Shown: piece after piece, positions 16,311-24,953 of the stretch
Layout: every line of letters starts with the position of its first letter
How positions within the stretch are numbered: position 1 is the first letter of the stretch
Assembly: GCA_964437365.1 (NCBI GenBank)
Contig: CAYTGM010000003.1
Span: 186,001-250,000, forward strand
Source: CAYTGM01 sp964437365
Lineage (GTDB): Bacteria > Sumerlaeota > Sumerlaeia > SLMS01
Reading direction: 5' to 3'
DNA: 64,000 bases
The notes under the pieces: model-generated
What the model was told of the DNA's origin: nothing
The model's database searches: none
What the model saw: only the letters and a program-made list of their open reading frames with translations
Position numbers and translations under genes: made by a program

Positions 16311-19300
16311 ATGCCCGACATACAAGATGCCGCCCACAGGTTTCCATACCTGACACCGAACGAAGGAGAGGGATTGGAAGCATTTCTCTCCAGAGCAGCG
16401 ACAGCTCATAGCTGGCCAAACGAGAAGCGTGAAGAGGACCTGTCAATTCTGGCAGATCTGCTGATCCTGCTTTCAGATAAAGATTCAGCGTCGCGATTCG
16501 GAGCGTATATCTTAAGAGCACTGAGTTTCGCTGCTGACTCAAGCATGGCGCTGAGACATCTTGATCGATACCTGCGCAATGTGACGCACAATCAGGAGAA
16601 AGTACTTTCTGACCTGAGGGATAATCCCGAACACCTTCACTTTCTCTGTTCTTTCTTTTCGTTCAGTCAATACTTAAGCGAAATAGCTATAACGCATCCG
16701 GAATATCTTGACTGGATTTTTCGGAGGTCACGTCTCCATCGAGAAAAACAACTCGAGCATTATCGAGAAGAGCTCGTTGAGTGGATGAAAGGAGCAGAGA
16801 CCGAGTCGGAACGAAATATACGTCTGACACAGTATAAGAAGAGAGAACAGCTGCGCATCGGGATTCGCGACCTCAGAGAGATGGGTGATACAAGAGAACT
16901 CTGTCATGAGCTTTCAAACATGGCACAGGCCATCACAGAGATCGCCTACCAGGACTGTTACGAGCGTGCTGTCAAAAAGTACGGTGAGCCAAAGTCTGAA
17001 AATACCGGTGAGCTAGTTGGCTACTGTATTTACGGCATGGGTAAACTGGGTGCGGGAGAGTTGAATTTCAGCTCCGATCTTGATCTGATTTTCATCTATA
17101 GCGAAGAAGGTCAGACTGATGGGGTTCCTGAAGGTTTTGGCGGCGCGACAGTTCGGCGGATCAGTAATCACGAGTTCTACAGCAAGATGTCTCAGGATCT
17201 TATCAAGACCATGAACGATCCCAATCCAGAAGGTTTCATGTTCAGGATTGATGCGCGACTCCGTCCGGAAGGAATACAGGGGCCCCTTGTGAGATCGCTG
17301 GCCGCATACGTTGCCTACCTGAACTCACAAGCAGGACAATGGGAGCGCATTGCTTACCAAAAAGCACGGTGCCTTGTTGGGTCAGAAGTTCTTGCAGAAA
17401 ACTTTGACAAAGTCATTCTCCAGTTTGTCTATCAGAACAACTCCAAAGATGCCCTCTTTTCAGAAGTGGCGCGCCTTAAACGACGGATCGATTTTGAAGC
17501 GTTGGATGAAGTTTCTCGAGGGCTGGATATCAAGAGAGGAACGGGGGGGATTCGTGAGATTGAGTTTATTGTTTCAGCCATCCAGCTTCTCGCCGGTGAG
17601 AACAATCCAGCTGTCAGGCTGCGGCCGACGATTGATGCTCTCGATATTCTCGTTAAAGAAAACCTCCTGCCAGAAGAAGACGCGAAACGATTTAGAAAAG
17701 CCTATGACCTTTTCCGACGCGTAGAGCATACGCTCCAGATGATGCATGAAGCGCAAACACACAGGATGCCTTCCTCGGCTAAGGACCGCATGAGATTGGC
17801 TATACGATGCGGATATCTCAAAAGGGAAGACTTTGAAAGGGATCTCTCTGATCTGCGCGACTTTGTGCGAAGGCGTTTTGAGGAAACCTTTCACGAAGAA
17901 CATGAAGAAAAGAAAGCAGGCATGCTCGACTTTCTGATGAATGAGGGTGATCCTCCCCCAGAAATCCTTAAAGAGTTGGAACCAGTGGGGCTGGGAGATA
18001 TGGAAGGCTACCGCGCTCTTGAGTCCCTTGCGGTTGGTACAAGTGAATACGCACCAAGCGCACGCGGGAAAAAGGAGTTCGAGCAACTCTTTCCTCACGT
18101 TATGTCAGAACTTCCATACGTTGCTCAACCCAAGCAGGCTGTAAGGCAGTTCGATTTGCTTCTTCGTGCCGCAAAGGGATATACATGGGTTTACGAACTC
18201 TGTCTTTCCAACACAGCGATTTTGAAGTTATTCCTGAGAACACTTGGTTACGGATCCTTTGTGGGACGTCAACTTGTGGCTCATCCGGAATGGCTCGACG
18301 ACCTTTTCTATGGTGATGGTTTAGACGAGAATCGAACTCTAAAGGCGATTGAACGTCTACACAAGAAATTAGAAGCAGCAGATTTATCAGATCGGCTGCA
18401 AGTTATCAGACAATGGAAGCAACTTGAAGGCTTTCTGATTGGTGTGCAGGAAATCCTCGCCATTACATCATCAGCAACGGCTGCTGAGCGAACAACCATG
18501 CTGGCAGAACAGGTCCTTCAAGGAGTCGCTGATATAGCAGCGCGGGAGATCCTGGGAGATGACTATAAAAAGAGTTTTCCAACACGCTGGGCGATCATTG
18601 GACTTGGAGGACTCGGCGATCGACAGGTGCATTTGACAGGTGACCTTGATATTGCCATTGTTACTGAATCAGATGCCCCATGGAAAGGCGCAAGTGCTGT
18701 CACCTGGATAGACAAGGTTGGTCAACGGGTCATCTCTTATATGAGTGCTATCTCTCCCGAAGGCCAGCTTTGGAAAGTGGATGCGCGCCTCCGCCCTGAA
18801 GGTAAGTCGGGACCTCTGGTCGCTGCAGAAGAACGTTTCAAAGATTACTATTTGAAAGAAGCAGGACTGTGGGAATGGCAGGCACTCACAAAGTCAAGGT
18901 CAGCAGCCGGGGACCTTCCGTTTGGCCAGAAAGTACTGGAGGGTCTCTATCAGATATATACTGAAGTTTCACCCATCGAGCACCTGGCACCAGAGATTGT
19001 ATCGATGCGTGAGCGCATGGAGAGTGCAACAAGACTGCCAAGAACAGTTTTTCTCGACCTGAAGAATAGTCCCGGCGGTGTCATTGATATCGAGTTCCTG
19101 GTGCAATATCTTCAATTGAATCGCCCGTCAGAGGCCCCTGAACTCTTCCCATTGAGAACGGAGGAGGCATTGCAGAAGCTCAGCGATGACATCGAGATAC
19201 CCCAATCGGATAAAACCTTTTTGGTGAGCCACTTGTCAAATCTGAGAGCCCTTCAGCGTTTGCATCGACTCCTATGGGAAACAACAAGGGACCATTACCC

Positions 19301-19439
19301 TTCTGATGCTCAGAAACAGAAGGAGTTTGAGCGGGGCATCAGCGAGCAGTTGATGCTGTCCCGGGTAAAGGGACCCAAAGAGCTTGAACATGACTTTGCT
19401 CGTACTCGGGAGATCTACAGAAACGTATTTAACCTATAG
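16311..19439 (+). CDS. glnE: GlnE, glutamine synthetase adenylyltransferase/adenylyl-removing enzyme
   Basis: Bifunctional nucleotidyltransferase of 1042 residues that adds AMP to, or removes it from, glutamine synthetase under PII control. Two nucleotidyltransferase domains are visible: GMGKLGAGELNFSSDLDLIF (about 242-261), the de-adenylylating site, and GLGGLGDRQVHLTGDLDIAI (about 763-782), the adenylylating site. Each is followed by a helical region with RLRPEG (DARLRPEG in both). Both Asp-x-Asp metal sites are intact. The neighbour downstream starts inside its stop codon. Neither glnA nor glnB is in the window. Length is near the family norm. Confidence 0.95.
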   Translation: MPDIQDAAHRFPYLTPNEGEGLEAFLSRAATAHSWPNEKREEDLSILADLLILLSDKDSASRFGAYILRALSFAADSSMALRHLDRYLRNVTHNQEKVLSDLRDNPEHLHFLCSFFSFSQYLSEIAITHPEYLDWIFRRSRLHREKQLEHYREELVEWMKGAETESERNIRLTQYKKREQLRIGIRDLREMGDTRELCHELSNMAQAITEIAYQDCYERAVKKYGEPKSENTGELVGYCIYGMGKLGAGELNFSSDLDLIFIYSEEGQTDGVPEGFGGATVRRISNHEFYSKMSQDLIKTMNDPNPEGFMFRIDARLRPEGIQGPLVRSLAAYVAYLNSQAGQWERIAYQKARCLVGSEVLAENFDKVILQFVYQNNSKDALFSEVARLKRRIDFEALDEVSRGLDIKRGTGGIREIEFIVSAIQLLAGENNPAVRLRPTIDALDILVKENLLPEEDAKRFRKAYDLFRRVEHTLQMMHEAQTHRMPSSAKDRMRLAIRCGYLKREDFERDLSDLRDFVRRRFEETFHEEHEEKKAGMLDFLMNEGDPPPEILKELEPVGLGDMEGYRALESLAVGTSEYAPSARGKKEFEQLFPHVMSELPYVAQPKQAVRQFDLLLRAAKGYTWVYELCLSNTAILKLFLRTLGYGSFVGRQLVAHPEWLDDLFYGDGLDENRTLKAIERLHKKLEAADLSDRLQVIRQWKQLEGFLIGVQEILAITSSATAAERTTMLAEQVLQGVADIAAREILGDDYKKSFPTRWAIIGLGGLGDRQVHLTGDLDIAIVTESDAPWKGASAVTWIDKVGQRVISYMSAISPEGQLWKVDARLRPEGKSGPLVAAEERFKDYYLKEAGLWEWQALTKSRSAAGDLPFGQKVLEGLYQIYTEVSPIEHLAPEIVSMRERMESATRLPRTVFLDLKNSPGGVIDIEFLVQYLQLNRPSEAPELFPLRTEEALQKLSDDIEIPQSDKTFLVSHLSNLRALQRLHRLLWETTRDHYPSDAQKQKEFERGISEQLMLSRVKGPKELEHDFARTREIYRNVFNL

Positions 19440-21235
19440 TGTGTGATTTGAAACGATATATAAGTCTCTGGCGAAGCCGATTTTCAAACCCTTTGTACAC
19501 AAGAAAGGGTGTAAAGCGTGAGTACGTTTTCTTTGCGATTTTTCATGCTTTACTGTTCCTTTTCTTTTTAGTCATCCCAGCTCTGGTCGACAGAATGTCA
19601 GAGATGGCTGCCGTTTATTCCTTTCTCGTCAGCACGCCACTCTTCTTTGTTGCAATATGGCTCTTTTATCTGATGACGAGAAATTTTATGCGGAGCGATC
19701 GATTTGAAGAGATATATCTGAGCCGATTATCACGTGATGAGATAGCCTACGGATTTCTCGCCCCCGCAAGAAGACGCTATCTATTGATACAATTGCCATT
19801 ATGTATCATTCCATTCATTTCATTATATATTGAGGCTGATCCTGCACGCCTGGTTCAGTACCTTTGGCTATTTCTGGCATTCTTCAGTTATATTTCTATG
19901 ACTCTTATTTTGCTGAACAATCTTTCAACCGCCTGGATAGATTATCCCCAAAGGGTTCTCCCAAGCATCCTCCGCTTCCTCGGCTTGTCTTTCATTGATT
20001 TCTTCTTCACACTGATCGTGGCTTTTTCGGCAGTGCTTTATTCTTTAGAGTACGTTGATCGCTCTAACTTCAATTCGGGGATACTTGATCCAAGAGGCCC
20101 TTTCACAGTAACCATTCGAGTGATCTTTGAAAACATCTGGAATAACCTCCAGTCCTACCCAGTGATTTCTATCCTGCTCGGAGTGCTTGTTCTAATCGGT
20201 GTGGCTTTTCTCATTTTAAGACTCTCTAAGCGGTCAAAATCATTCAAGATTATTGCTCTGGTTGTTGTCTTGGTACTTCTGAGCCTTCCGGTGACATTTG
20301 TACTTCAGTCTATTGGTCGGGGTAGTCCTTCGTCTGAGGCGGGCGTCATTCTTTGCCTCTTTGTTGCTCTTACTTTGGCTCTGTCAATCAGCTATATTCG
20401 CTATTGGAAATATCTGGGTTTGCGACTTGAATCAAAGCTGTTACCGGATATCGCAGAGTTTGAGCCATACCTGGGAAGTGAATCATCTAAATCTTCCGGG
20501 ACTTTCATCGGAAATGTTCCTTCCTTGAAGAAGAGGCTTCTGGCTACAACACCCCGCGCTATCCTTCACCTGTGTATCATCATTTTTCTCTCCCTCTTCC
20601 TTTTATATATGATAGATTCAACCCCATTGATCTCGCGTCAGAACACTAACATCTGGTATCTTCTTCTGGATTACCTTTATTCCCCTTATACGGTCATCTA
20701 TATCCTGAGTACTCTTCCGCTTCTCATTCAACACCAGGAGCAGAGATTGGGCCTGGGAAGTACCTGGGATTTTAACCCAGACAACATAAGAAAAGTTTTC
20801 TTAATTCGCTCATCAGTTTATTATACGATCATTCTTCTAATTGTAATCTTTACGGGAGTTGGCATGATTGACAACTACTACAGGCTGTGGGACACCTTGC
20901 TACTCCTCATCCTGTATATTCTTCCCAGTATTCTCTTCATCAGGGCAATTCACTGGCTGACACTTTTGAGAACTTGCCAAAGATCCTTTCTTGGAACCTG
21001 GCTGATCATCTGGACATTGATATACATATACCTTGGCTACTATGCCGACGAGAGCTATAGAGGTCGTATTGAATTCTTTTCCAGCTTAGACGACCCTGGT
21101 ATTGCCGTTTTTATTAAAGCCATTATTTACATCATTATCTTTCTTTGGCTCGTTCCTGGTGTTTTCGGACATCAGATATTCCAACAATTTGTTCAGAATT
21201 CTAAAGCAATTAGAAACATCAGCGCTACGGAGTGA
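19439..21235 (+). CDS. Polytopic membrane protein of unknown function
   Basis: 598-residue integral membrane protein with about 12-14 hydrophobic segments and a charged cytoplasmic stretch (EEIYLSRLSRDEIAYGFLAP) after the second or third helix. The overall pattern, including that charged loop, is reminiscent of ABC-2-type permease subunits, but no ATPase gene is adjacent and I do not recognise the family. The GTG start shares a base with the glnE TAG stop, so translation is probably coupled. The 3' end overlaps the convergent EEP-family gene by 11 bases. Confidence 0.72.
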   Translation: MCDLKRYISLWRSRFSNPLYTRKGVKREYVFFAIFHALLFLFFLVIPALVDRMSEMAAVYSFLVSTPLFFVAIWLFYLMTRNFMRSDRFEEIYLSRLSRDEIAYGFLAPARRRYLLIQLPLCIIPFISLYIEADPARLVQYLWLFLAFFSYISMTLILLNNLSTAWIDYPQRVLPSILRFLGLSFIDFFFTLIVAFSAVLYSLEYVDRSNFNSGILDPRGPFTVTIRVIFENIWNNLQSYPVISILLGVLVLIGVAFLILRLSKRSKSFKIIALVVVLVLLSLPVTFVLQSIGRGSPSSEAGVILCLFVALTLALSISYIRYWKYLGLRLESKLLPDIAEFEPYLGSESSKSSGTFIGNVPSLKKRLLATTPRAILHLCIIIFLSLFLLYMIDSTPLISRQNTNIWYLLLDYLYSPYTVIYILSTLPLLIQHQEQRLGLGSTWDFNPDNIRKVFLIRSSVYYTIILLIVIFTGVGMIDNYYRLWDTLLLLILYILPSILFIRAIHWLTLLRTCQRSFLGTWLIIWTLIYIYLGYYADESYRGRIEFFSSLDDPGIAVFIKAIIYIIIFLWLVPGVFGHQIFQQFVQNSKAIRNISATE

Positions 21236-22466
21236 GTATATCCAGCCAGATCAATCGATGATCAGAGGCTCTACTTGCTTCATCATATCCATCTGAACCA
21301 GATTCCGGATCCGGCCAGTAGACTCCCCCGCCGACAACATCCAGACCGTGAGATGGCAAGACATAGTCAATTTGCCGAGGTTCACCGTATCCAAACGTCC
21401 CTTTTTCGAAGAAATTCGGAGGTCCGGCAGATCGCTGATAGACCGCACCTCGAGAAGTTTGAAAGTCTGTCACATCGTTAATCTTTGGATGATCCAGCAG
21501 AAGTTCCACGGCATAGTGATCCTCATACCTGGATCCGGAATAGGGAGAAGAATTCAAATCGCCAACAATAATGAAGGGGTCGGAATCTGAAAGTCCACCC
21601 ACTACTCCTTCGTCATCGTAGATTGATTCTCGACCTTCGATGTAATGCACCCAGAACTTTATTTCATCAAAGTTTCTTTTCCCGTTACGATCTTCTCCAC
21701 CATCAAAGCCCTGAGGGGTAGGATGACTTGCAAGGAGATGTATATCCATTCCATCGATATTAACCACTGTATCCCAGTGAGATTTGCTTGAAAGTCGAAA
21801 CACTTCCTTAATTTCCTCTGAATAGAAATCATCAGGAAAGAGGTTGTTCTCCATATCTTTCCAGAGGAATTTTTGAAAGGTGCGACTCTTCGTCTTATCA
21901 ATCGGATGCTGTGAGAGAATAGCCATAGCATACTGACCGGGATAATTTCCATATCCGAATGAATCGTTTCCGTAATCTCGTCCTCCAATATCTGCACACG
22001 TTCCCAGAACATCGTCCATGTTGAGATTCAACCCTGAAAGAATCCCTGTGTTCGAGGGGGCGACATATATGTATGGATAATCGATGGGGTCATTTCCCTG
22101 GAGAAGATAGCGAGTCAGAAACTTCCGTGGGTTTCTTTCGAGCGTCCAATCGGGGTCAGGTTCTCCCTCCTGACAACCAAGAGCCGCGAACCTGCCGGTC
22201 GCCCCGTCGTAATCATGATCGATCTCATTGAGAACAAGGACATTCGGTCGCACTTTCTGTATGATTGAAGCAGCCGCCAGAAGCTGTTCGTCGGCTCCTC
22301 TACCTTCTTCATCGAGAGTGTCCAGTTTCTCCGTTGATAGTTCCCTGATATTGAAAAGACCGATTCGTGTGATCTCCTTGGGTGGGGACGCCTTCGTGAG
22401 AAGCGATGAACAGGAACTAAGCGAAAGAATGATGACGATTAACAGCGCAAGATGATAGAGACGCAT
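21225..22466 (-). CDS. Lipoprotein endonuclease/exonuclease/phosphatase-family protein
   Basis: 413-residue exported phosphodiesterase of the EEP fold. The chosen start, ATG 22466, has GAGGAA eight bases upstream and gives a lipoprotein signal MRLYHLALLIVIILSLSSC; an in-frame start 26 codons earlier would spoil it. EEP catalytic motifs appear in order: GLFNIREL, LNEIDHD (metal-binding Glu), ASHPTPQG (His), VGDLNSSP (GDxN) and SDHRLIW. The fold acts on nucleic acids, phospholipids or phosphoinositides; a secreted DNase-like activity is the simplest guess. The 3' ends of this gene and the membrane protein overlap tail to tail. Confidence 0.85.
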   Translation of the reverse strand: MRLYHLALLIVIILSLSSCSSLLTKASPPKEITRIGLFNIRELSTEKLDTLDEEGRGADEQLLAAASIIQKVRPNVLVLNEIDHDYDGATGRFAALGCQEGEPDPDWTLERNPRKFLTRYLLQGNDPIDYPYIYVAPSNTGILSGLNLNMDDVLGTCADIGGRDYGNDSFGYGNYPGQYAMAILSQHPIDKTKSRTFQKFLWKDMENNLFPDDFYSEEIKEVFRLSSKSHWDTVVNIDGMDIHLLASHPTPQGFDGGEDRNGKRNFDEIKFWVHYIEGRESIYDDEGVVGGLSDSDPFIIVGDLNSSPYSGSRYEDHYAVELLLDHPKINDVTDFQTSRGAVYQRSAGPPNFFEKGTFGYGEPRQIDYVLPSHGLDVVGGGVYWPDPESGSDGYDEASRASDHRLIWLDILTP

Positions 22467-22778
22467 GAGCAGATTCCTCGAGTGTGATACTGGTCTTCGA
22501 TTTGATAAGATTGTTAGCAAACAGAGGTTGGTGGGGAAAAACAAGGTAAATCAAGTCCATGCCCCGCTGAATTGGAGCTCTTTGGACAGATATTCAGTAC
22601 TCAAATGACGACTTTTTCTCTTTTGTGGGCCTTTCCTGAGCAAAGCCACTTGTTCTATTTTCAGCAACTGTGAGGATTTCAGCGAAAAAACGCTTGTCCG
22701 ACGACCTCATTCAGAGGCTTTTTACCTGTCCCGTCACAAGATGGGTGGTTTCAAGACCTTTTCAGGAAAGTTTATCGT
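22467..22778. promoter_or_regulatory. Divergent intergenic region
   Basis: About 310 bases between the EEP lipoprotein gene (minus) and the Tudor-like gene (plus). It should contain both promoters. AGGAAAG about ten bases before the ATG at 22779 is the likely ribosome-binding site. I saw no repeat, RNA gene or clear promoter boxes. Confidence 0.35.
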
Positions 22779-23009
22779 ATGTTTCAGCCAGAAATTAAGC
22801 CTGCAGCGATCGTTCGCCACAAGAAATTTGGCGTTGGTAAAGTTCTCGCCCGATATGGTGAAGACGAGCTCAGCAAAGTAATCATCAAGTTTCAGGAAGA
22901 GGGCGAAAAGAAGCTCTCACTCGAAGCTGCCAATCTCAAGCTGGATAAGCCTGAGCCTAAGCCCGAAGACGAAGTTGAAAACGCAGAAGGTGGCGACGAG
23001 GAAGAATAA
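22779..23009 (+). CDS. Stand-alone Tudor-like protein resembling the PcrA/UvrD C-terminal domain
   Basis: 76-residue protein. Residues 9-55 (VRHKKFGVGKVLARYGEDELSK to FQEEGEKKLSLEAANLKL) match the pattern of the C-terminal Tudor-like domain of PcrA/UvrD helicases: an HxxFGxGxV loop, then VxF, Gly-x-Lys and a final Leu-rich strand. In PcrA/UvrD this domain contacts RNA polymerase. The last about 20 residues are almost all Glu, Asp, Pro and Lys, an acidic tail. The TAA stop overlaps the gatC start as TAATG, indicating coupling. A role in transcription or repair contact is inferred from the family; no helicase is in the window. Confidence 0.75.
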   Translation: MFQPEIKPAAIVRHKKFGVGKVLARYGEDELSKVIIKFQEEGEKKLSLEAANLKLDKPEPKPEDEVENAEGGDEEE

Positions 23010-23293
23010 TGTCACTTTCTAAGAAGGACGTCGAACACGTCGCCCTCCTTTCCCGTCTTCATCTCAATGATGAGGAAAAGGAAAAGTACGCGAATGAGCT
23101 CAGCAGGATTTTCGATTATGTAGAGGAGCTGCAGGCGGTGGATACCGATTCGGTACCTCCTACTGCTCATCCACTCGAGCTCAAGAACGTTCTACGCGAG
23201 GACTCCGTGCGTCCTTCCCTCAGCAACGAAGCAGCCCTCTCCAATGCTCCGGAGAAAGAAGACAACTGTTTCCGCGTCCCCAAGATTGTCTAG
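23009..23293 (+). CDS. gatC: GatC, Asp/Glu-tRNA amidotransferase subunit C
   Basis: 94-residue clamp subunit that holds GatA and GatB together in the transamidase producing Gln-tRNA-Gln and/or Asn-tRNA-Asn. The family pattern is clear: VEHVALLSRLHLNDEEK at the N terminus, RIFDYVEELQAVDTD in the middle, then PLELKNVLREDSVRPSL and the C-terminal FRVPKIV. It starts within the stop of the Tudor-like gene and lies 61 bases before gatA. No gatB is in the window. Confidence 0.93.
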   Translation: MSLSKKDVEHVALLSRLHLNDEEKEKYANELSRIFDYVEELQAVDTDSVPPTAHPLELKNVLREDSVRPSLSNEAALSNAPEKEDNCFRVPKIV

Positions 23294-23354
23294 ACAATCG
23301 AGTTCGTTTCAAACACAACTCTACTCCACGATAGTTCAGGTATATCCGTAACCC

Positions 23355-24824
23355 ATGGCCCTAGAGACTCTTCACTCACTGGCAGAAAAGTTATCCACCG
23401 GCGAGACCAATTCGGTTAATCTCGTCAAAGATTATCTTGAGAAGATCTCAAGAACTGAGCCTCAATTAAAGTCCTTCATTACGGTGATGGAAAACGAAGC
23501 TCTCGCAGCTGCTGAAGAGTCTGATCGTCGTCGAGCCTACGAAATGCCCAAGTCTCCCTGGGACGGCATTCCGATCGCCGTTAAAGACAACATGATTACC
23601 AAGGGGACGCGCACAACCTGCGCCAGCAAGATCCTTGAGAACTTCGTACCTCCCTACGACGGCACAGCTGTCAGCAAGCTCAGAGAAGCAGGGTTTATCA
23701 TCATCGGGAAAGCCAACCTCGATGAGTTTGCCATGGGAAGCTCTACAGAGAATTCTGCATTTGGGCGATCCTGCAATCCCTGGAATACGGAGTGTGTGGT
23801 TGGTGGAAGCAGCGGCGGCAGCGCATCAGCAGTAGCCAGTGGACAGGTGCCTGCCTCGCTTGGATCGGATACCGGTGGATCTATACGTCAACCAGCTTCC
23901 TTCTGCGGTATTGTTGGACTCAAACCGACATATGGCCGAGTTTCCCGTTACGGGCTTGTGGCTTTCGCCAGCTCTCTCGACCAGATTGGTCCGATGACAC
24001 ATGATGTTGAAGACGCAACCATACTCTTAGATGCTATTTCCGGTTACGACCCGCAAGACTCGACGTCAGCGAACGTTGAGCATACGTCTATACTCAACAA
24101 GCTGAAAGAGGGTTCACTTAAAGGGAAGAAGATTGCACGCCCCAAAGAAATGTTTGAAGGCGATGGCCTGAACCCTGAAGTTCGCGAATGTATAGAGAAG
24201 ACGATAGAAAAGCTTAAAGAAGAGGGTGCTGAGATCATTGATGTTTCCATGCCGAACCTCAAGCACTCCATCTCCTGCTATTACCTGATCGCTACCGCAG
24301 AAGCATCAAGCAATCTTGCTCGATACGATGGCGCGCAGTATGGTTTTCGCACGCCAGACACTGAGAATGTGGTGGAAATGTTCAGCAAGAGCCGCGCACA
24401 AGGATTCGGCGAAGAAGTCAAGAGACGTATCATGATGGGAACCCATGCTCTATCCGCAGGGTACTATGATGCTTATTATCTGAAAGCTCAAAAGGTGCGT
24501 ACACTCATCAAACGCGACTATGACGCTGCACTGGCAAAGGCTGATCTGATCATCGCTCCAACATCACCGATACCTGCTTTCAAGAGTGGAGAGAAGACTG
24601 ATGATCCCCTTCAGATGTATCTCTGCGATATCTATACTCTTTCCCTGAACCTCGCTGGCTATTGTGGCATCAGCCTTCCCGCAGGTTTTTCATCGGACGG
24701 TTTGCCAATCGGTGTTCAGCTCTTCGCAGGAGCTTTTGAAGAAGGTAAACTTCTTTCTTCGGCATGGCTTCTGGAAAAGTCGCTTGGCGTCGTTAACAGC
24801 AGAACCCCTGCTGTGCTTGCCTGA
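23355..24824 (+). CDS. gatA: GatA, Asp/Glu-tRNA amidotransferase subunit A
   Basis: Glutaminase subunit of the tRNA-dependent amidotransferase, 489 residues. The amidase-signature triad is in place: Lys77 in AVKDNM, cis-Ser152 in VGGSSGGSAS, and Ser176 in GSDTGGSIRQPASFCG. The GPMTHDVED segment and the C-terminal NLAGYCGISLPAGFS are also typical. It follows gatC, with gatB absent from the window, so the complex must be completed elsewhere. Length is normal. Confidence 0.96.
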   Translation: MALETLHSLAEKLSTGETNSVNLVKDYLEKISRTEPQLKSFITVMENEALAAAEESDRRRAYEMPKSPWDGIPIAVKDNMITKGTRTTCASKILENFVPPYDGTAVSKLREAGFIIIGKANLDEFAMGSSTENSAFGRSCNPWNTECVVGGSSGGSASAVASGQVPASLGSDTGGSIRQPASFCGIVGLKPTYGRVSRYGLVAFASSLDQIGPMTHDVEDATILLDAISGYDPQDSTSANVEHTSILNKLKEGSLKGKKIARPKEMFEGDGLNPEVRECIEKTIEKLKEEGAEIIDVSMPNLKHSISCYYLIATAEASSNLARYDGAQYGFRTPDTENVVEMFSKSRAQGFGEEVKRRIMMGTHALSAGYYDAYYLKAQKVRTLIKRDYDAALAKADLIIAPTSPIPAFKSGEKTDDPLQMYLCDIYTLSLNLAGYCGISLPAGFSSDGLPIGVQLFAGAFEEGKLLSSAWLLEKSLGVVNSRTPAVLA

Positions 24825-24953
24825 AGAACTTCTCCCCCACTTCTCTCTCAAAATCCGACTGACAAAGAGGTTGATCCTCTGTCTCTCATGCTCTGCTATG
24901 CGATCAGTGCTTATGTTATCATTTGTTCAAACTAATTTTTGAGGTTTAGTGCT

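Noticed and set aside
17574..18098. 174-residue open frame antisense to glnE
   Set aside because: glnE is clearly the coding strand here. The antisense product is unrecognised and Phe/Ser-rich as expected for a shadow frame.
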